Notes: generated by a model not told the origin, from the letters alone. A DNA stretch of 64,000 nucleotides from Thermoflavimicrobium dichotomicum (GCF_900114055.1 NZ_FORR01000003.1:124001-188000); one strand, 5' to 3'; counted from the first letter of the stretch, positions 8,445-17,430 are shown. Translations and numbers: made by a program.

Positions 8445-9745
8445 TGTTCAATGGGTTTGACAAGTATTCTTGTAATGCTACGTTGATCCATTTCCTGAAC
8501 AATGAACAGATAGTTTTTATAAGATACTTCTGCTCCCACTTTCGGTACTGCTTGCAGTTGTGAGAAGATCCATCCGCCGATTGTATCGTTGTTTTCATCT
8601 TCTATGTCTAATTGGAAAAAGTCATTGACTTCTTCAATCAATAAACGCGCATCAATCGATGTTTCGTTTCCTTTTTGTTGGAAAAAGGGGCGTTCATCAT
8701 CAAACTCATCCTGAATTTCACCAACGATTTCCTCAATAATGTCCTCCATAGTGACCAGTCCGGATGTTCCGCCATATTCGTCAACGACGATTGCCATTTC
8801 TGTTCGGTGTTTTTGTAACGTACGCAAAATATCTTTAATTTCCATGGTTTCAGGAACTAAAACAGCAGGACGGACAATTTCTTGCAGATCAGGGACCTTT
8901 CCCATGGCAAGTTTTTCATAGATATCGCGAATATGTACAATACCCAGGATATCATCTTTGTCTCGTCCACACAGAGGAAAACGGGTGTAGTGTGTCTCAT
9001 TGATCACTTCCAAGTTTTTGGCAAACGGCTCATGGGCATATAAGCAAACCATCTTGATTCGTGGCACCATTACTTCTCTGCCTACGCGATCAGTAAAATC
9101 AAAGATATTATCTAACAGTGAAAGCTCTGTCTGATCAATAATGCCACTGCGGTGACTCTGCTCCACAAGCATCCGTATTTCCTCTTCGGTATGAGCTTGC
9201 TGATGGTCAGGTTCTAATTTTACGCCAAACATTTTCAGGATGAAATTGGCTGAACGGTTTAAGATCCAAATAGCAGGTTTAAATAAAACAAAGAAGAAAT
9301 GAAGTGGTCGGGCGATCCACAGCGTGGTCGTTTCTGCCTGGCGGATGGCGATCGATTTAGGAGCCATTTCTCCCAGGACGATATGTAAAAAAGTAATAAA
9401 GGCAAAAGCAAAACTAAATGAAAGCACGTGTACCAACGTTGATGGAAGATGAAAAAAATGAAGCACTGGTTCTAGAATTTTGGCCAAAGCTGGCTCTCCG
9501 ACATAACCAAGTCCCAAGGAGGCCAGTGTTATGCCCAATTGGGTTGCTGAAAGGTAAGCATCCAAATTGAGAATGAGTTTTTGTGCTGTTTGAGCCCGAA
9601 CATTTCCCTGCTCTGTTAATTGAGCGATTCGAGTGGATCTCACTTTGACAATGGCGAACTCAGAAGCCACAAAAAAACCATTGAGAAAAACAAGAAAAAT
9701 AATAAGAACGATATCGAATAAAATACGAAACTCATTCAATTGCAA
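8432..9745 (-). CDS. CNNM/CorC-HlyC family membrane protein
   Basis: This 437-residue protein has an N-terminal DUF21 (CNNM) membrane domain (about 1-200, with FDIVLIIFLVFLNGFFVASEF). A CBS pair follows (about 215-340, with MVPRIKMVCL and VVDEYGGTSGLVTMEDI), then a C-terminal CorC/HlyC domain (about 355-430). Members such as YhdP and MpfA of B. subtilis/S. aureus act in Mg2+ efflux or homeostasis. It has full family length and is convergent with the protease gene. Confidence 0.88.
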   Translation of the reverse strand: MQLNEFRILFDIVLIIFLVFLNGFFVASEFAIVKVRSTRIAQLTEQGNVRAQTAQKLILNLDAYLSATQLGITLASLGLGYVGEPALAKILEPVLHFFHLPSTLVHVLSFSFAFAFITFLHIVLGEMAPKSIAIRQAETTTLWIARPLHFFFVLFKPAIWILNRSANFILKMFGVKLEPDHQQAHTEEEIRMLVEQSHRSGIIDQTELSLLDNIFDFTDRVGREVMVPRIKMVCLYAHEPFAKNLEVINETHYTRFPLCGRDKDDILGIVHIRDIYEKLAMGKVPDLQEIVRPAVLVPETMEIKDILRTLQKHRTEMAIVVDEYGGTSGLVTMEDIIEEIVGEIQDEFDDERPFFQQKGNETSIDARLLIEEVNDFFQLDIEDENNDTIGGWIFSQLQAVPKVGAEVSYKNYLFIVQEMDQRSITRILVKPIEQKQP

Positions 9746-9851
9746 AGAAACGACCTCCTAGGAAGCGGATGGAGAATACTGGCGTAGCATACTTTCCCTG
9801 CTCTCTCCATATATTTATATTGATAAACATACTATGCGGGAGGTTAAGAAA

Positions 9852-10151
9852 ATGAACCCTTGTTCCGAATGTTCAGGTATGATTCCTGGATATTGGGTAG
9901 ACCCGATGTTTTTCACTTGGATGTCTCAAGCTCCCTACTCTGTGAATCAACCGTGTCCGTTTCCTTATGCTCCTTGGCAAATGTTTGGTTATATACCACC
10001 CTATGGATCCATGAGTCCTTATCATTTTCCTATGTATAGGATGCCCCCTGATTGGAAAAGTTATCAGGGCTCTCCGGCATTTGAGCGGATGTGGGATTCA
10101 CCTGAGTCGCCTCAGTCACCGTGGATCAAGACATATCATGAAGGGGGTTAA
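9852..10151 (+). CDS. Pro/Tyr/Met-rich small protein, possible coat or surface protein
   Basis: This 99-residue protein is unusually rich in Pro, Tyr, Met, Trp and Phe, with an N-terminal CSEC motif and repeats such as YGSMSPYHFPMY. The composition recalls spore-coat proteins of the CotJA kind, but no homology can be claimed. ATG 9852 follows GGGAGG (9838-9843) at good spacing. A terminator follows at 10234. Confidence 0.6.
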   Translation: MNPCSECSGMIPGYWVDPMFFTWMSQAPYSVNQPCPFPYAPWQMFGYIPPYGSMSPYHFPMYRMPPDWKSYQGSPAFERMWDSPESPQSPWIKTYHEGG

Positions 10152-10233
10152 ACAGAAATAGAGGGGATAATTTGTCAGACGTTTGCATACATACTACGGG
10201 AAGCTGTTTTGCTTCCTCCCTTCCTTGCTAATT

Positions 10234-10263
10234 CCCTCCTTAAAATATCAGGAGGGTGTTTTT
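10234..10263 (+). terminator. terminator
   Basis: CCCTCCT (10234-10240) pairs with AGGAGGG (10250-10256), followed by TGTTTTTTTAT. Confidence 0.8.
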
Positions 10264-10270
10264 TTATAAA

Positions 10271-10302
10271 AAAAGCTTGCCCCACCAAAGGGACAAGCTT
10301 TT
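10271..10302 (-). terminator. terminator of the PrcB-like lipoprotein gene
   Basis: AAAAGCTTG (10271-10279) pairs with CAAGCTTTT (10294-10302), with an inner CCC/GGG. Reading the minus strand, a T-run follows. Confidence 0.75.
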
Positions 10303-10324
10303 AAAAATATGGACTCACTTACTT

Positions 10325-10846
10325 TCATTTTACTTTTTTCTCATTAGGTTGGGAATAGTTATTTTGCGAAAGATGAACATTTACTTTCTCGATAGCATCT
10401 CTAGGGATGGACAGAATGATAAAGGGATAAGTAATAACTTGCGTGACAAATTCATCGGGTTTGGGAGTTGTTTCTGTTGCATGGATGGTTGCCTGGCGGT
10501 TCTTTTTTTCTATTTTATTTATTTTAATTCTATATCCGCTGGACTTGCGAGGGCCTAAGGAGATCGCGATGTAAATGTGATCAGATGTAAAATGGCTAAT
10601 ATGGCCACCTTTTTTTACAAGGGAGTCGAGCTGTTTTTGAATTTCAGGTGGAGCTTCTTCCGCTTTGATTTGATGATAGGTGAGCTCATTGGATCCCATA
10701 TTGTTGTTTTCTCCTGATTCTGATCCGTTCTTTTTTTCATTGGTTGGATGGGATGTTTTCATTTGATCAGCTGGTTCAGGTGTACAACCTAGAAGTAAGA
10801 TGAGACAACTTACAGACAAGAGCTGAAACCGCATCATTTTGAACAT
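10325..10846 (-). CDS. lipoprotein with PrcB C-terminal-like domain
   Basis: This 173-residue protein has a lipoprotein signal ending in LLLGC (lipobox Cys about residue 21) and a low-complexity linker. Its C-terminal domain matches the PrcB_C pattern: KSSGYRIKI, then a strand-rich segment, then VTQVITYPFIILSIPR. PrcB proteins partner secreted proteases in some bacteria. Their role in Bacillales is unclear. ATG 10846 is chosen because AAGGAAAG lies at suitable distance. Confidence 0.7.
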   Translation of the reverse strand: MFKMMRFQLLSVSCLILLLGCTPEPADQMKTSHPTNEKKNGSESGENNNMGSNELTYHQIKAEEAPPEIQKQLDSLVKKGGHISHFTSDHIYIAISLGPRKSSGYRIKINKIEKKNRQATIHATETTPKPDEFVTQVITYPFIILSIPRDAIEKVNVHLSQNNYSQPNEKKVK

Positions 10847-10930
10847 AAACATCTTTCCTTTTTATCCACTTTCAGGAATGGTTAAGTGGAGTTTTTTTTG
10901 TGATACAATAAAAGAGAAGGGGGATGTAGA

Positions 10931-11341
10931 GTGGAGCCACTAGACATGAGTGAGATATTAATGGATGCTTATCATTTAGCAGATCAGATAAATGAGTCAG
11001 AAGAGGTGAAAAATTACCTCCAACTAAAGAAAAAGCTACAAGAAAATGAAGAAGCCCAACGGTTGATTAAAGAATTTCAAAGGGTGAAGAGTTTATACGA
11101 AGAAGCCCAACGTTTTGGGATTTTTCACCCGAACTACCATGAGGCCAAAGAGAAAGCAGAGCGCTTTCAAAAGAAATTACGTCAACATCCTTTGATTTCT
11201 GCTTATCTGGAAGCTGAGGAAAAGCTGGATCAGTTATTATATGAGGTTTCAGCCACGATTGCCCATTCGATTTCGGAGACCATTAAAGTACCAAGCAATC
11301 AGCCCCGATCGATCCGAAAAAAATCATGTCATCGTAAATGA
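10931..11341 (+). CDS. ylbF: YlbF-family protein (Y-complex component)
   Basis: This 136-residue, helical protein of the YlbF/YmcA family includes EAQRLIKEFQRVKSLYEEAQRFG and a downstream HPLISAYLEAEEKLDQLL. In B. subtilis YlbF works with YmcA and YaaT in competence, sporulation and RNase Y-dependent RNA maturation. It starts with GTG 10931 after AGAAGGGGGATG. ylbG lies about 660 bases downstream, with a small minus-strand gene inserted between them. Confidence 0.8.
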   Translation: MEPLDMSEILMDAYHLADQINESEEVKNYLQLKKKLQENEEAQRLIKEFQRVKSLYEEAQRFGIFHPNYHEAKEKAERFQKKLRQHPLISAYLEAEEKLDQLLYEVSATIAHSISETIKVPSNQPRSIRKKSCHRK

Positions 11342-11659
11342 TCATCTTTTTAGAATGCAATGAGGACATTGATTGCCGCAACAAAAACTTTTTTCCTCTG
11401 GAGCACGAAAACGAAACCGATATACCAATCTTTGATTGGATGTGCGCACATATTGATATTCAAATGACCAATCCGTTCCTGAAATCAATCGTTTCGCTTC
11501 GGTCAATAGAAAGTTTTCAAATTTGGTTTGGGAAGTATTGGGGTTCAGGATGACGTATAAAAAATTCATCCCCGCAAATTGGCGGTTTGTGAGCTGTAGA
11601 AACGGCTTTGTATTCATTTTTTGCAGTTGGGTGATAAAAACTATTTCAAAGTTTAACAT
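11342..11659 (-). CDS. small protein with C-terminal CCGNxCPHC motif
   Basis: This 105-residue protein ends in FCCGNQCPHC, a cysteine cluster typical of small iron-sulfur or zinc-binding proteins (similar to CCGxGCxxC tails). The upstream part (TEAKRLISGTDWSFEYQYVRT) is unassigned. An AAGGTGATC binding site precedes its ATG by 2-3 bases beyond normal spacing. Its stop abuts the stop of ylbF (11341/11342). Function unknown. Confidence 0.6.
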   Translation of the reverse strand: MLNFEIVFITQLQKMNTKPFLQLTNRQFAGMNFLYVILNPNTSQTKFENFLLTEAKRLISGTDWSFEYQYVRTSNQRLVYRFRFRAPEEKSFCCGNQCPHCILKR

Positions 11660-12004
11660 ATGATCACCTTAATGAACAGACTGCTTCATTGTGATAAAAT
11701 TCAGTTAGATTTCTCGAAGCTTGAAAGTTGATCTTCTTTCTATTGCATGTTACCATAAAAATAATATGAAATATACTTTTCCTTAGTGCTGCAAGCCTAG
11801 GTTCCACCCAATCTTGACGCACAGATCATGAAAAGGCTTTGGTTGTTCGACTTTATCTTTGGTCAGGTTGAACAAATTTGAATGAAAGGAAAGGCTACAT
11901 TTCTTGTACGGCAAGTTTTGTCGGAAGTTACGCCTCTGGAGTGCTGGACCAAATGAAGTACGATGAAAGGGGAAGAAAGTAAATACTTTCAAGTAGCCGG
12001 TAAG

Positions 12005-12262
12005 ATGATCATGAAGTTTGCGGAAAGAATAGGTTTAGCAGTATGGGTAAAGGATTTGAAAGCAGCTCGTTCATTAGAGCGCTTGGGTAATGTTCACTAT
12101 ATTTCTAAACGACTTCATTACGTATATCTCTATGTTGATGGAAAAAATGCAGATCAACTGATTTCGCGTATAGAGCAAATGCCTTTTGTTTACCGTGTAG
12201 AACCTTCGCAACGACGAAGTTTATCTTGGAACTTTAGTAACAGGATATGCCCAGAGATATAA
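12005..12262 (+). CDS. ylbG: YlbG-family protein (DUF2129)
   Basis: This protein of about 85 residues has the YlbG pattern: VWVKDLKAARSLERLGNVHYISKRLHYVYLY (split: VWVKDLKAARSLERLG then NVHYISKRLHYVYLY), followed by FVYRVEPSQR. The function is unknown. In Bacillus the gene follows ylbF. The start is uncertain. ATGs at 11963, 12005 and 12011 are in frame. The AAAGGGGAAG at 11966 fits none of them well. Confidence 0.75.
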   Translation: MIMKFAERIGLAVWVKDLKAARSLERLGNVHYISKRLHYVYLYVDGKNADQLISRIEQMPFVYRVEPSQRRSLSWNFSNRICPEI

Positions 12263-12284
12263 ATCAGATCCATTGATTTTTTTC

Positions 12285-12312
12285 CTGCCACTTATCTGTG
12301 GCAGTTCTTTTT
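12285..12312 (+). terminator. terminator of ylbG
   Basis: CTGCCAC (12285-12291) pairs with GTGGCAG (12298-12304), followed by TTCTTTTT. Confidence 0.8.
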
Positions 12313-12344
12313 GGAGTTCATAAGCTTTACAGCTAGAATTTTTT

Positions 12345-12372
12345 GCCACAAGCACATGTGGCTTTTCTTTTT
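12345..12372 (+). terminator. second terminator-like hairpin
   Basis: GCCACA (12345-12350) pairs with TGTGGC (12357-12362), followed by TTTTCTTTTT. It resembles the hairpin 60 bases upstream, so it may be a duplicated terminator. Confidence 0.65.
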
Positions 12373-12429
12373 ATCTTGATATTTCGCATCACTAAATATA
12401 TGTAGATAGAAACTTGGGAGATGAGAAAG

Positions 12430-13650
12430 GTGAAGTATTGGCGACGAAACTTGTATATCTTGATGATTTGTCAATTTCTTGTGCTAGCTTCCATGTCGAT
12501 GATTATGCCCTTTCTGCCATTGTATTTGCAAGAAATGGGAATGAAAAATCAAGATGAAGTGCAACTCTGGGCAGGTATCATTTTTGGTGCCAACTTTTTT
12601 TCCGCTTTTATTTTTGCGCCTATTTGGGGGAACCTGGCTGATCGGTTTGGAAGAAAAATCATGGTCTTGCGTTCCGGATTTGGAATGGCGATTGTCATTT
12701 TTCTTACGGGGCTTGCTACGTCCCCCACTCAGTTGTTGTTTTTACGGTTGCTAAACGGTATTATTTCGGGATTTGTCCCTGCATCGATTTCGCTTATGTC
12801 TACCAATTCTCCAAAAGAAAAAGTGGGATATGCATTAGGGATGTTACAGTCAGGGGCGGTAGCAGGAACCATTATCGGCCCGTTTTTTGGTGGAATTTTA
12901 GCTGAGGCTATTGGGTATCGGATGATTTTCTTTATAACGGGTATAGGAATTGCGATTGCTACCTTTGTTGTTTTGTTCTTTGTCAAGGAAGAATTTTGCC
13001 TGCAAAAAGAGAAACAAAAAAGCAACATGCTGGCAGATGCTACCAGGATTTTTCGCCAAAAACAATTGCCCCTTTTATTTGGGGTTGGCTTTTTAATGCA
13101 GTTTGCTTTAATGGGAGCCCAACCTCTCATGTCATTGTTTGTCTCTGAACTTGGAGCACCTGGAGGATATATTGCATTTTTTTCCGGCTTGGTGGCTTCG
13201 GTAACTGGAGTGGCTAATATGATTTCCTCTCCAATCTTGGGAAGACTGGGAGATCGACATGGTTCTGAACGTGTTTTGTTTTTTGCCATGATCGGAACAG
13301 CTGTCTTTTTTATTCCGCATATGATTGTCGGCTCCGTTTGGAAGTTATTGATCATCCGTTTCTTGCTGGGGCTATTTGTTGGAGGATTAGCTGCTTCACT
13401 TAACTCATTGATTCGCAAATATGCACCTCCAGGTAAAATTAGTACCGTCTATGGTTACAACACCAGTGCTACTTGTTTAGGAAATATGTTGGGACCGATT
13501 TGTGGGGGATTTTTCTCGGGATTGATTGGGATTCGAGGGGTTTTCCTTTTGATTGCTGTCACCTTATTTGTTGCAGCTATTCTTTTGAAGATCGGATTGC
13601 GTATCAAGGCGATCCAACATGGCAGCGATTCAGCGTTACGAGCTGGATAA
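12430..13650 (+). CDS. MFS efflux transporter
   Basis: This protein of about 406 residues has 12 predicted membrane segments and the MFS signature GNLADRFGRKIMVL between segments 2 and 3. The second half has GRLGDRHGSERVL. The pattern fits the DHA1 multidrug:H+ antiporter group. GTG 12430 is preferred, with GGGAG ending 9 bases upstream. ATG 12421 would abut the binding site. The substrate is unknown. Confidence 0.82.
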   Translation: MKYWRRNLYILMICQFLVLASMSMIMPFLPLYLQEMGMKNQDEVQLWAGIIFGANFFSAFIFAPIWGNLADRFGRKIMVLRSGFGMAIVIFLTGLATSPTQLLFLRLLNGIISGFVPASISLMSTNSPKEKVGYALGMLQSGAVAGTIIGPFFGGILAEAIGYRMIFFITGIGIAIATFVVLFFVKEEFCLQKEKQKSNMLADATRIFRQKQLPLLFGVGFLMQFALMGAQPLMSLFVSELGAPGGYIAFFSGLVASVTGVANMISSPILGRLGDRHGSERVLFFAMIGTAVFFIPHMIVGSVWKLLIIRFLLGLFVGGLAASLNSLIRKYAPPGKISTVYGYNTSATCLGNMLGPICGGFFSGLIGIRGVFLLIAVTLFVAAILLKIGLRIKAIQHGSDSALRAG

Positions 13651-13832
13651 GGAAGGAGAAAGGCTCAGTTGATAGAAGATTGCCTTTTTTTCGTTGATCT
13701 GGTAACATATCAGATCCAATTCTTTGACATGAGATAAAAGAATGAGGAAAGTAGCCGATTTGCTTGTGAAAAGAAAAAAGACTTCCTAAAATATAGTTGA
13801 TGAAGTGATTTTAGATAGGGGAGAGAAACTGA

Positions 13833-14303
13833 ATGAATCTTTTTCAAGATTTAAAACAGGCGTTTGAAAAGGGAATGGAACAAGTTGGAAATCAATCGCA
13901 ACGAATGATAGAACTTACTCGATTAAATGGAAAGTTAAAAGGAAAAAAAGAAAGTATTCAAGAAATGTATAATAAATTGGGGCAATTGGTTTATGATGAA
14001 TGGGAAAAGAAACAGCAAGTCGAAGTGACAGGGGAAGTTCATCAAACACTGGAAATGATTCAGGATCTCAAGAAGCAAATCGTTCAACTCGAAGAGAAAA
14101 TCGATCAGCTGAAGCATCAAAATACAGGGAGCAGTCTGGCTCAAAAGCTGCCATCTTCCGATTTATTTGCAAATACAGGTTCACCTCAAATGAATCCCAA
14201 AATGTCTGTTCCTGTGGCGATCCTTTATCTTTGTCCGTTTTGCGCTCACCAAGTAAAGGAAGACGATCATGTGTGTTCTAACTGTCAAGTTCGTTTTTAT
14301 TAG
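13833..14303 (+). CDS. coiled-coil protein with C-terminal zinc ribbon
   Basis: This 156-residue protein starts with an amphipathic segment (MNLFQDLKQAFEKGM), continues with a long coiled coil (about 25-95) and ends in a rubredoxin-like zinc ribbon, CPFCAHQ...CSNC (about 134-151). It has no membrane segment. The family is unassigned. The position just before minD is a separate unit. The intervening 210 bases hold a possible promoter. Confidence 0.65.
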   Translation: MNLFQDLKQAFEKGMEQVGNQSQRMIELTRLNGKLKGKKESIQEMYNKLGQLVYDEWEKKQQVEVTGEVHQTLEMIQDLKKQIVQLEEKIDQLKHQNTGSSLAQKLPSSDLFANTGSPQMNPKMSVPVAILYLCPFCAHQVKEDDHVCSNCQVRFY

Positions 14304-14512
14304 AAAAGTTTTTGGGTAATATTGTCATTTTGTTAAAATATTTCTTTTTTTGTCTTTCTGTTTTTGTTACAATATTGATACAAATAACTGCGAGATATGT
14401 CGATGAATCTGTGCAATGGTTTTATAGGGGCGAAAAATACGGAAAAATGGGTTTGAATGATCCTCTTTAATTGGCTGTTTACATACAAATGAAAAGGAAA
14501 GGGGTATGACAC

Positions 14513-15313
14513 ATGAGCCACAGATCGGTTGCTATCGTTGTGACGAGCGGAAAAGGCGGTGTTGGCAAATCAACCACTGTCGCCTCCGTAGGGCTGGGGC
14601 TCGCTCAGTTGGGGCATAAAGTATGTCTAGTTGATACAGATATTGGCTTAAGAAAATTGGATCTCATGTTAGGATTGGAAAACCGCATTGTGTATGATTT
14701 AGTCGATGTAATCGAAGGTGTAGCAAAACTTCGTCAAGCTCTTGTTCGTCATAAAGAGTATCCAGATCTGGCTTTGTTACCAGCGGCACAAACGAGATAT
14801 AAAGAGGAAGTAAATCCAGCACAAGTGAAACATGTAGTGGATGAATTGAGGAAGGAATTTCATTACATTTTAATCGATTCTCCTGCTGGAATTGAAGGTG
14901 GATTTCGGAATGCAATTGCAGCAGCAGATCGGGCTATATTGGTTGTGAATCCAGAAATTCCATCTGTACGTGATTCAGATCGAGTCATTGGTTTATTGGA
15001 ATCAGCGAGTTTAACACATATTGATCTTGTTGTTAACCGTGTTCAACCAGGAATGGTTAGAGATGGTGACATGTTAAGTGTAGAGCGTGTCCAAAATCAT
15101 TTGGCTATTAATCTGTTAGGTATTGTACCAGAAGATCGTCGGATTATTCGTTCTTCAAACACAGGTGAGCCCGTTATCTTGGATAGCAAGTCACTTGCTG
15201 GTAAAGCATTTTCCAATATTGCCAGGAGAATAGCCGGGGAAGAAGTACCATTTTTAGAGTTGGAAGAATCAACCTTAATTAATCGAATTAAACGTTTGTT
15301 TCACATTGCCTAA
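14513..15313 (+). CDS. minD: septum site-determining ATPase MinD
   Basis: This 266-residue protein has a deviant Walker A motif, SGKGGVGKSTT (about 9-19), and the MinD signatures LVDTDIGLRKLDLMLGLE and LIDSPAGIEGGF. The C-terminal amphipathic membrane-targeting helix is NRIKRLFHIA. MinD positions the division septum by recruiting MinC or MinE to the membrane. minE follows at 19 bases. No minC is nearby. Confidence 0.95.
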   Translation: MSHRSVAIVVTSGKGGVGKSTTVASVGLGLAQLGHKVCLVDTDIGLRKLDLMLGLENRIVYDLVDVIEGVAKLRQALVRHKEYPDLALLPAAQTRYKEEVNPAQVKHVVDELRKEFHYILIDSPAGIEGGFRNAIAAADRAILVVNPEIPSVRDSDRVIGLLESASLTHIDLVVNRVQPGMVRDGDMLSVERVQNHLAINLLGIVPEDRRIIRSSNTGEPVILDSKSLAGKAFSNIARRIAGEEVPFLELEESTLINRIKRLFHIA

Positions 15314-15332
15314 CGCTTAAGGGGTGAAACAT

Positions 15333-15605
15333 GTGGCCTTTTTGAATATGTTCGGTAAGGACAAGGAGGAACCGACCGCAACAAAAGCGGATGATCGTTT
15401 GGCACTTGTGCTAAGCTATCAGCGTTCGGAAATTGATGAAAGAAAGCTCAAGGAATTCCGGGGGCGTTTGATTGAATTGTGTGATGATTTCGGGTATGAT
15501 GTCGTGGGGCATATAGAGGTAATACCACAATCCAGGGAACGGACCACCATCATTAACGCTTCTATTCCAGTTCGACTCAAAGAACAAGTGAAAGAACAGA
15601 TATAG
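15333..15605 (+). CDS. minE: cell division topological specificity factor MinE
   Basis: This 90-residue protein starts with the amphipathic MAFLNMF membrane-binding segment. It then follows the MinE pattern: DRLALVLSYQR (MinD-contacting helix), LIELCDDFGYDVV, and RTTIINASIPVRL (dimer strands). GTG 15333 is chosen because AAGGGGTGA lies 6-8 bases upstream. An in-frame GTG at 15324 overlaps that site. It is co-transcribed with minD and followed by a strong bidirectional terminator. Confidence 0.88.
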   Translation: MAFLNMFGKDKEEPTATKADDRLALVLSYQRSEIDERKLKEFRGRLIELCDDFGYDVVGHIEVIPQSRERTTIINASIPVRLKEQVKEQI

Positions 15606-15645
15606 AAAAAAGCACGGACCTGAACGGTTCGTGCTTTTTTCTATA
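15601..15645. terminator. strong bidirectional terminator
   Basis: TATAGAAAAAAGCACG (15601-15616) and CGTGCTTTTTTCTATA (15630-15645) are perfect complements. The stem is extended by a G-T pair and ACC/GGT around a TGAAC loop. It covers the stop codons of both flanking genes. Confidence 0.9.
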
Positions 15646-16474
15646 TGATTTTATCATTTTGTAAGCGTTTAGCTAAAAAGTCAACAATTAAAGTGGAGAA
15701 TTCTTTATCATCGGCAAGGGTTAACAAGGCCACAGATACACGGGTACATCCGTACTGTCTCATTAATTGCATCAGTTTCTGTTTAGTTTCTTGATTAGGT
15801 TTGCAGTAGCGCTCCTCAAATGCTTTAAATACAATTTCTTCTTCATTGGTTGTTGGACTGCTTGGTGACCAGGTCGGATATGGAGCAGGAGGTGTTTGTA
15901 TATGATTGGTTGCCGTAGCGAGCTGATTTTGCACGGCTGTTGATAACTCTTCCGATGATGAATTTGGATAATGTGATGTTTCCTCCAAATTATGGATTAC
16001 GGGCAAATTGATTTGCCAATCAGGTAATTTCCTTCGCCTTCGGGGTCTTTGCGGCGGCAAATACTTGAACTTTTCTGGGTGTTTTCGTCTAAGCGTATAG
16101 ATTCTTTGATAAATGGCTCCTTGTGTCCGATTCAGTTTCTTCTCTAATTCGGCTATAGCAGCAGAGAGAGATTTGCCTTCTTCGGTATAAGCATTAACAG
16201 TATCAATAACAAGTTCTTCTTCATGGGGTTCCCAACTATTTAGGCGATGAGTCGAACTGGAATCATCTAAACTTACAAAACGGTCAGGATATTCTGATCT
16301 CAGTTTGCGCACATGCGACATGATCCCGGCATATCCACGATTGAGTTTTTCTGATAATTCTTTTAAAATCTCCCTCTCTCGTTTTCCTTCTTGTAATCCT
16401 TTATTGATCGCTTCGATGATCTGTTCATTTTCTTCTTCTGTATACTTACCTTTTTTTGGATCGATCATAACCAT
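15641..16474 (-). CDS. tandem Myb/SANT-like DNA-binding protein
   Basis: This 277-residue protein has two related tri-helical repeats: YTEEENEQIIEAINKGLQEG...SEKLNRGYAGIMSHVRKLR (about 10-60) and WEPHEEELVIDTVN...KKLNRTQGAIYQRIYTLRR (about 80-135). Both resemble Myb/SANT domains of RsfA-type prespore regulators. A basic RPRRRRKL patch and a C-terminal helical domain follow. It probably regulates transcription, and the targets are unknown. The binding site before ATG 16474 is weak. Confidence 0.6.
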   Translation of the reverse strand: MVMIDPKKGKYTEEENEQIIEAINKGLQEGKREREILKELSEKLNRGYAGIMSHVRKLRSEYPDRFVSLDDSSSTHRLNSWEPHEEELVIDTVNAYTEEGKSLSAAIAELEKKLNRTQGAIYQRIYTLRRKHPEKFKYLPPQRPRRRRKLPDWQINLPVIHNLEETSHYPNSSSEELSTAVQNQLATATNHIQTPPAPYPTWSPSSPTTNEEEIVFKAFEERYCKPNQETKQKLMQLMRQYGCTRVSVALLTLADDKEFSTLIVDFLAKRLQNDKII

Positions 16475-16931
16475 TTCTGTTTCTGCTACTTATATTAAAA
16501 AAATTTCGTTGTGATACTATTCCTTTAGTGGATATCAAAATTTTATTAAGATATTAACTTGGAATATTAGATTATTTTTCTATAAGTAGCAGTTTTTCAC
16601 CTCTCTTATTTTTATATTTAATAACAATATTCCCTGTTTATTCCGACCCTTGCCTATATAATCAAAATTTTTTATTCTCCACTGTATTTGACTTTATAAG
16701 TTACTTATTAATATAACAGAAAATGCATAATCATTTCTACACCTATGTTTAAAAAATTTGATTATTACTATACATTTAACAAATTGTGTATATTAATGGG
16801 AATAAAGTAAAGAAAAAAATATTTGGATCTTAAAATTAAATAGTAATTTGTTAAATCATACGTATAAGATTGTGGAATTTTGACTATACCCATAATAAAA
16901 AGATGTTACTGGAAGAAAGGAGACCTGTATC
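16475..16931. other. AT-rich intergenic region with a 12-bp inverted repeat
   Basis: This 457-base region separates two divergent genes and is far richer in A/T than its surroundings. It contains ATTTAACAAATT (16774-16785) and its exact reverse complement AATTTGTTAAAT (16845-16856), centred about 71 bases apart. These are candidate operator sites for a dimeric regulator. No open reading frame is credible. Confidence 0.4.
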
Positions 16932-17381
16932 TTGAGTCAGATGTCGGTGAAAGAAATCAGTTCACTATTGGTTTCTCGATCTACTTTACATCCATCTAGA
17001 ACAGATGATATACCACATCATCATTGGGACTTGGATACACGGGCTGCCCTTGTGATATTGTGGGGACTCTTGGTTTATCCAATACTTGATCCAGACCTGA
17101 GAAAAAATAAAGAAATGGGTTGGATTGATGTGCATCAATTAACTCATTTGTTTAAAGAATATCTGGGCGATCAAAAGGAATGTGTGGAAATATTGTTCTT
17201 ATTTAAGCATTTTGATTATATCCGTTTACAATCAGACGGACGTATCACGGCAGGGACCGAATTGCTCAGTGCTGTAGATGCAGCAAAAATGTATCGGTTA
17301 TTTCGTGCTTCTGTGCTTGCAAGAAAACTATTTCAGAAAAAGAATATACCCGAAATTCAACAAAATCCAACCATTTTTTAA
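16932..17381 (+). CDS. hypothetical protein
   Basis: This 149-residue protein has a hydrophobic central stretch (AALVILWGLLVYPIL) that is short for a transmembrane helix, and otherwise mixed alpha content. No family is recognised. TTG 16932 is chosen because AAAGGAG ends 9 bases upstream. ATG 16941 is the alternative. It diverges from the Myb-like regulator across an AT-rich region and is followed by a strong hairpin. Confidence 0.55.
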   Translation: MSQMSVKEISSLLVSRSTLHPSRTDDIPHHHWDLDTRAALVILWGLLVYPILDPDLRKNKEMGWIDVHQLTHLFKEYLGDQKECVEILFLFKHFDYIRLQSDGRITAGTELLSAVDAAKMYRLFRASVLARKLFQKKNIPEIQQNPTIF

Positions 17382-17385
17382 AAAA

Positions 17386-17430
17386 AAATCCCCCACGCTT
17401 ATATTTCCATGTTAAAGCGTTGGGGGATTT
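17386..17430. terminator. bidirectional terminator
   Basis: AAATCCCCC-ACGCTT pairs with AAGCGTTGGGGGATTT with one bulged T, between convergent genes. Confidence 0.8.

Noticed and set aside
12729-13418. 229-codon open frame on the minus strand
   Set aside because: It lies fully antisense to the MFS gene at 12430, lacks a binding site and has no protein-like domains.
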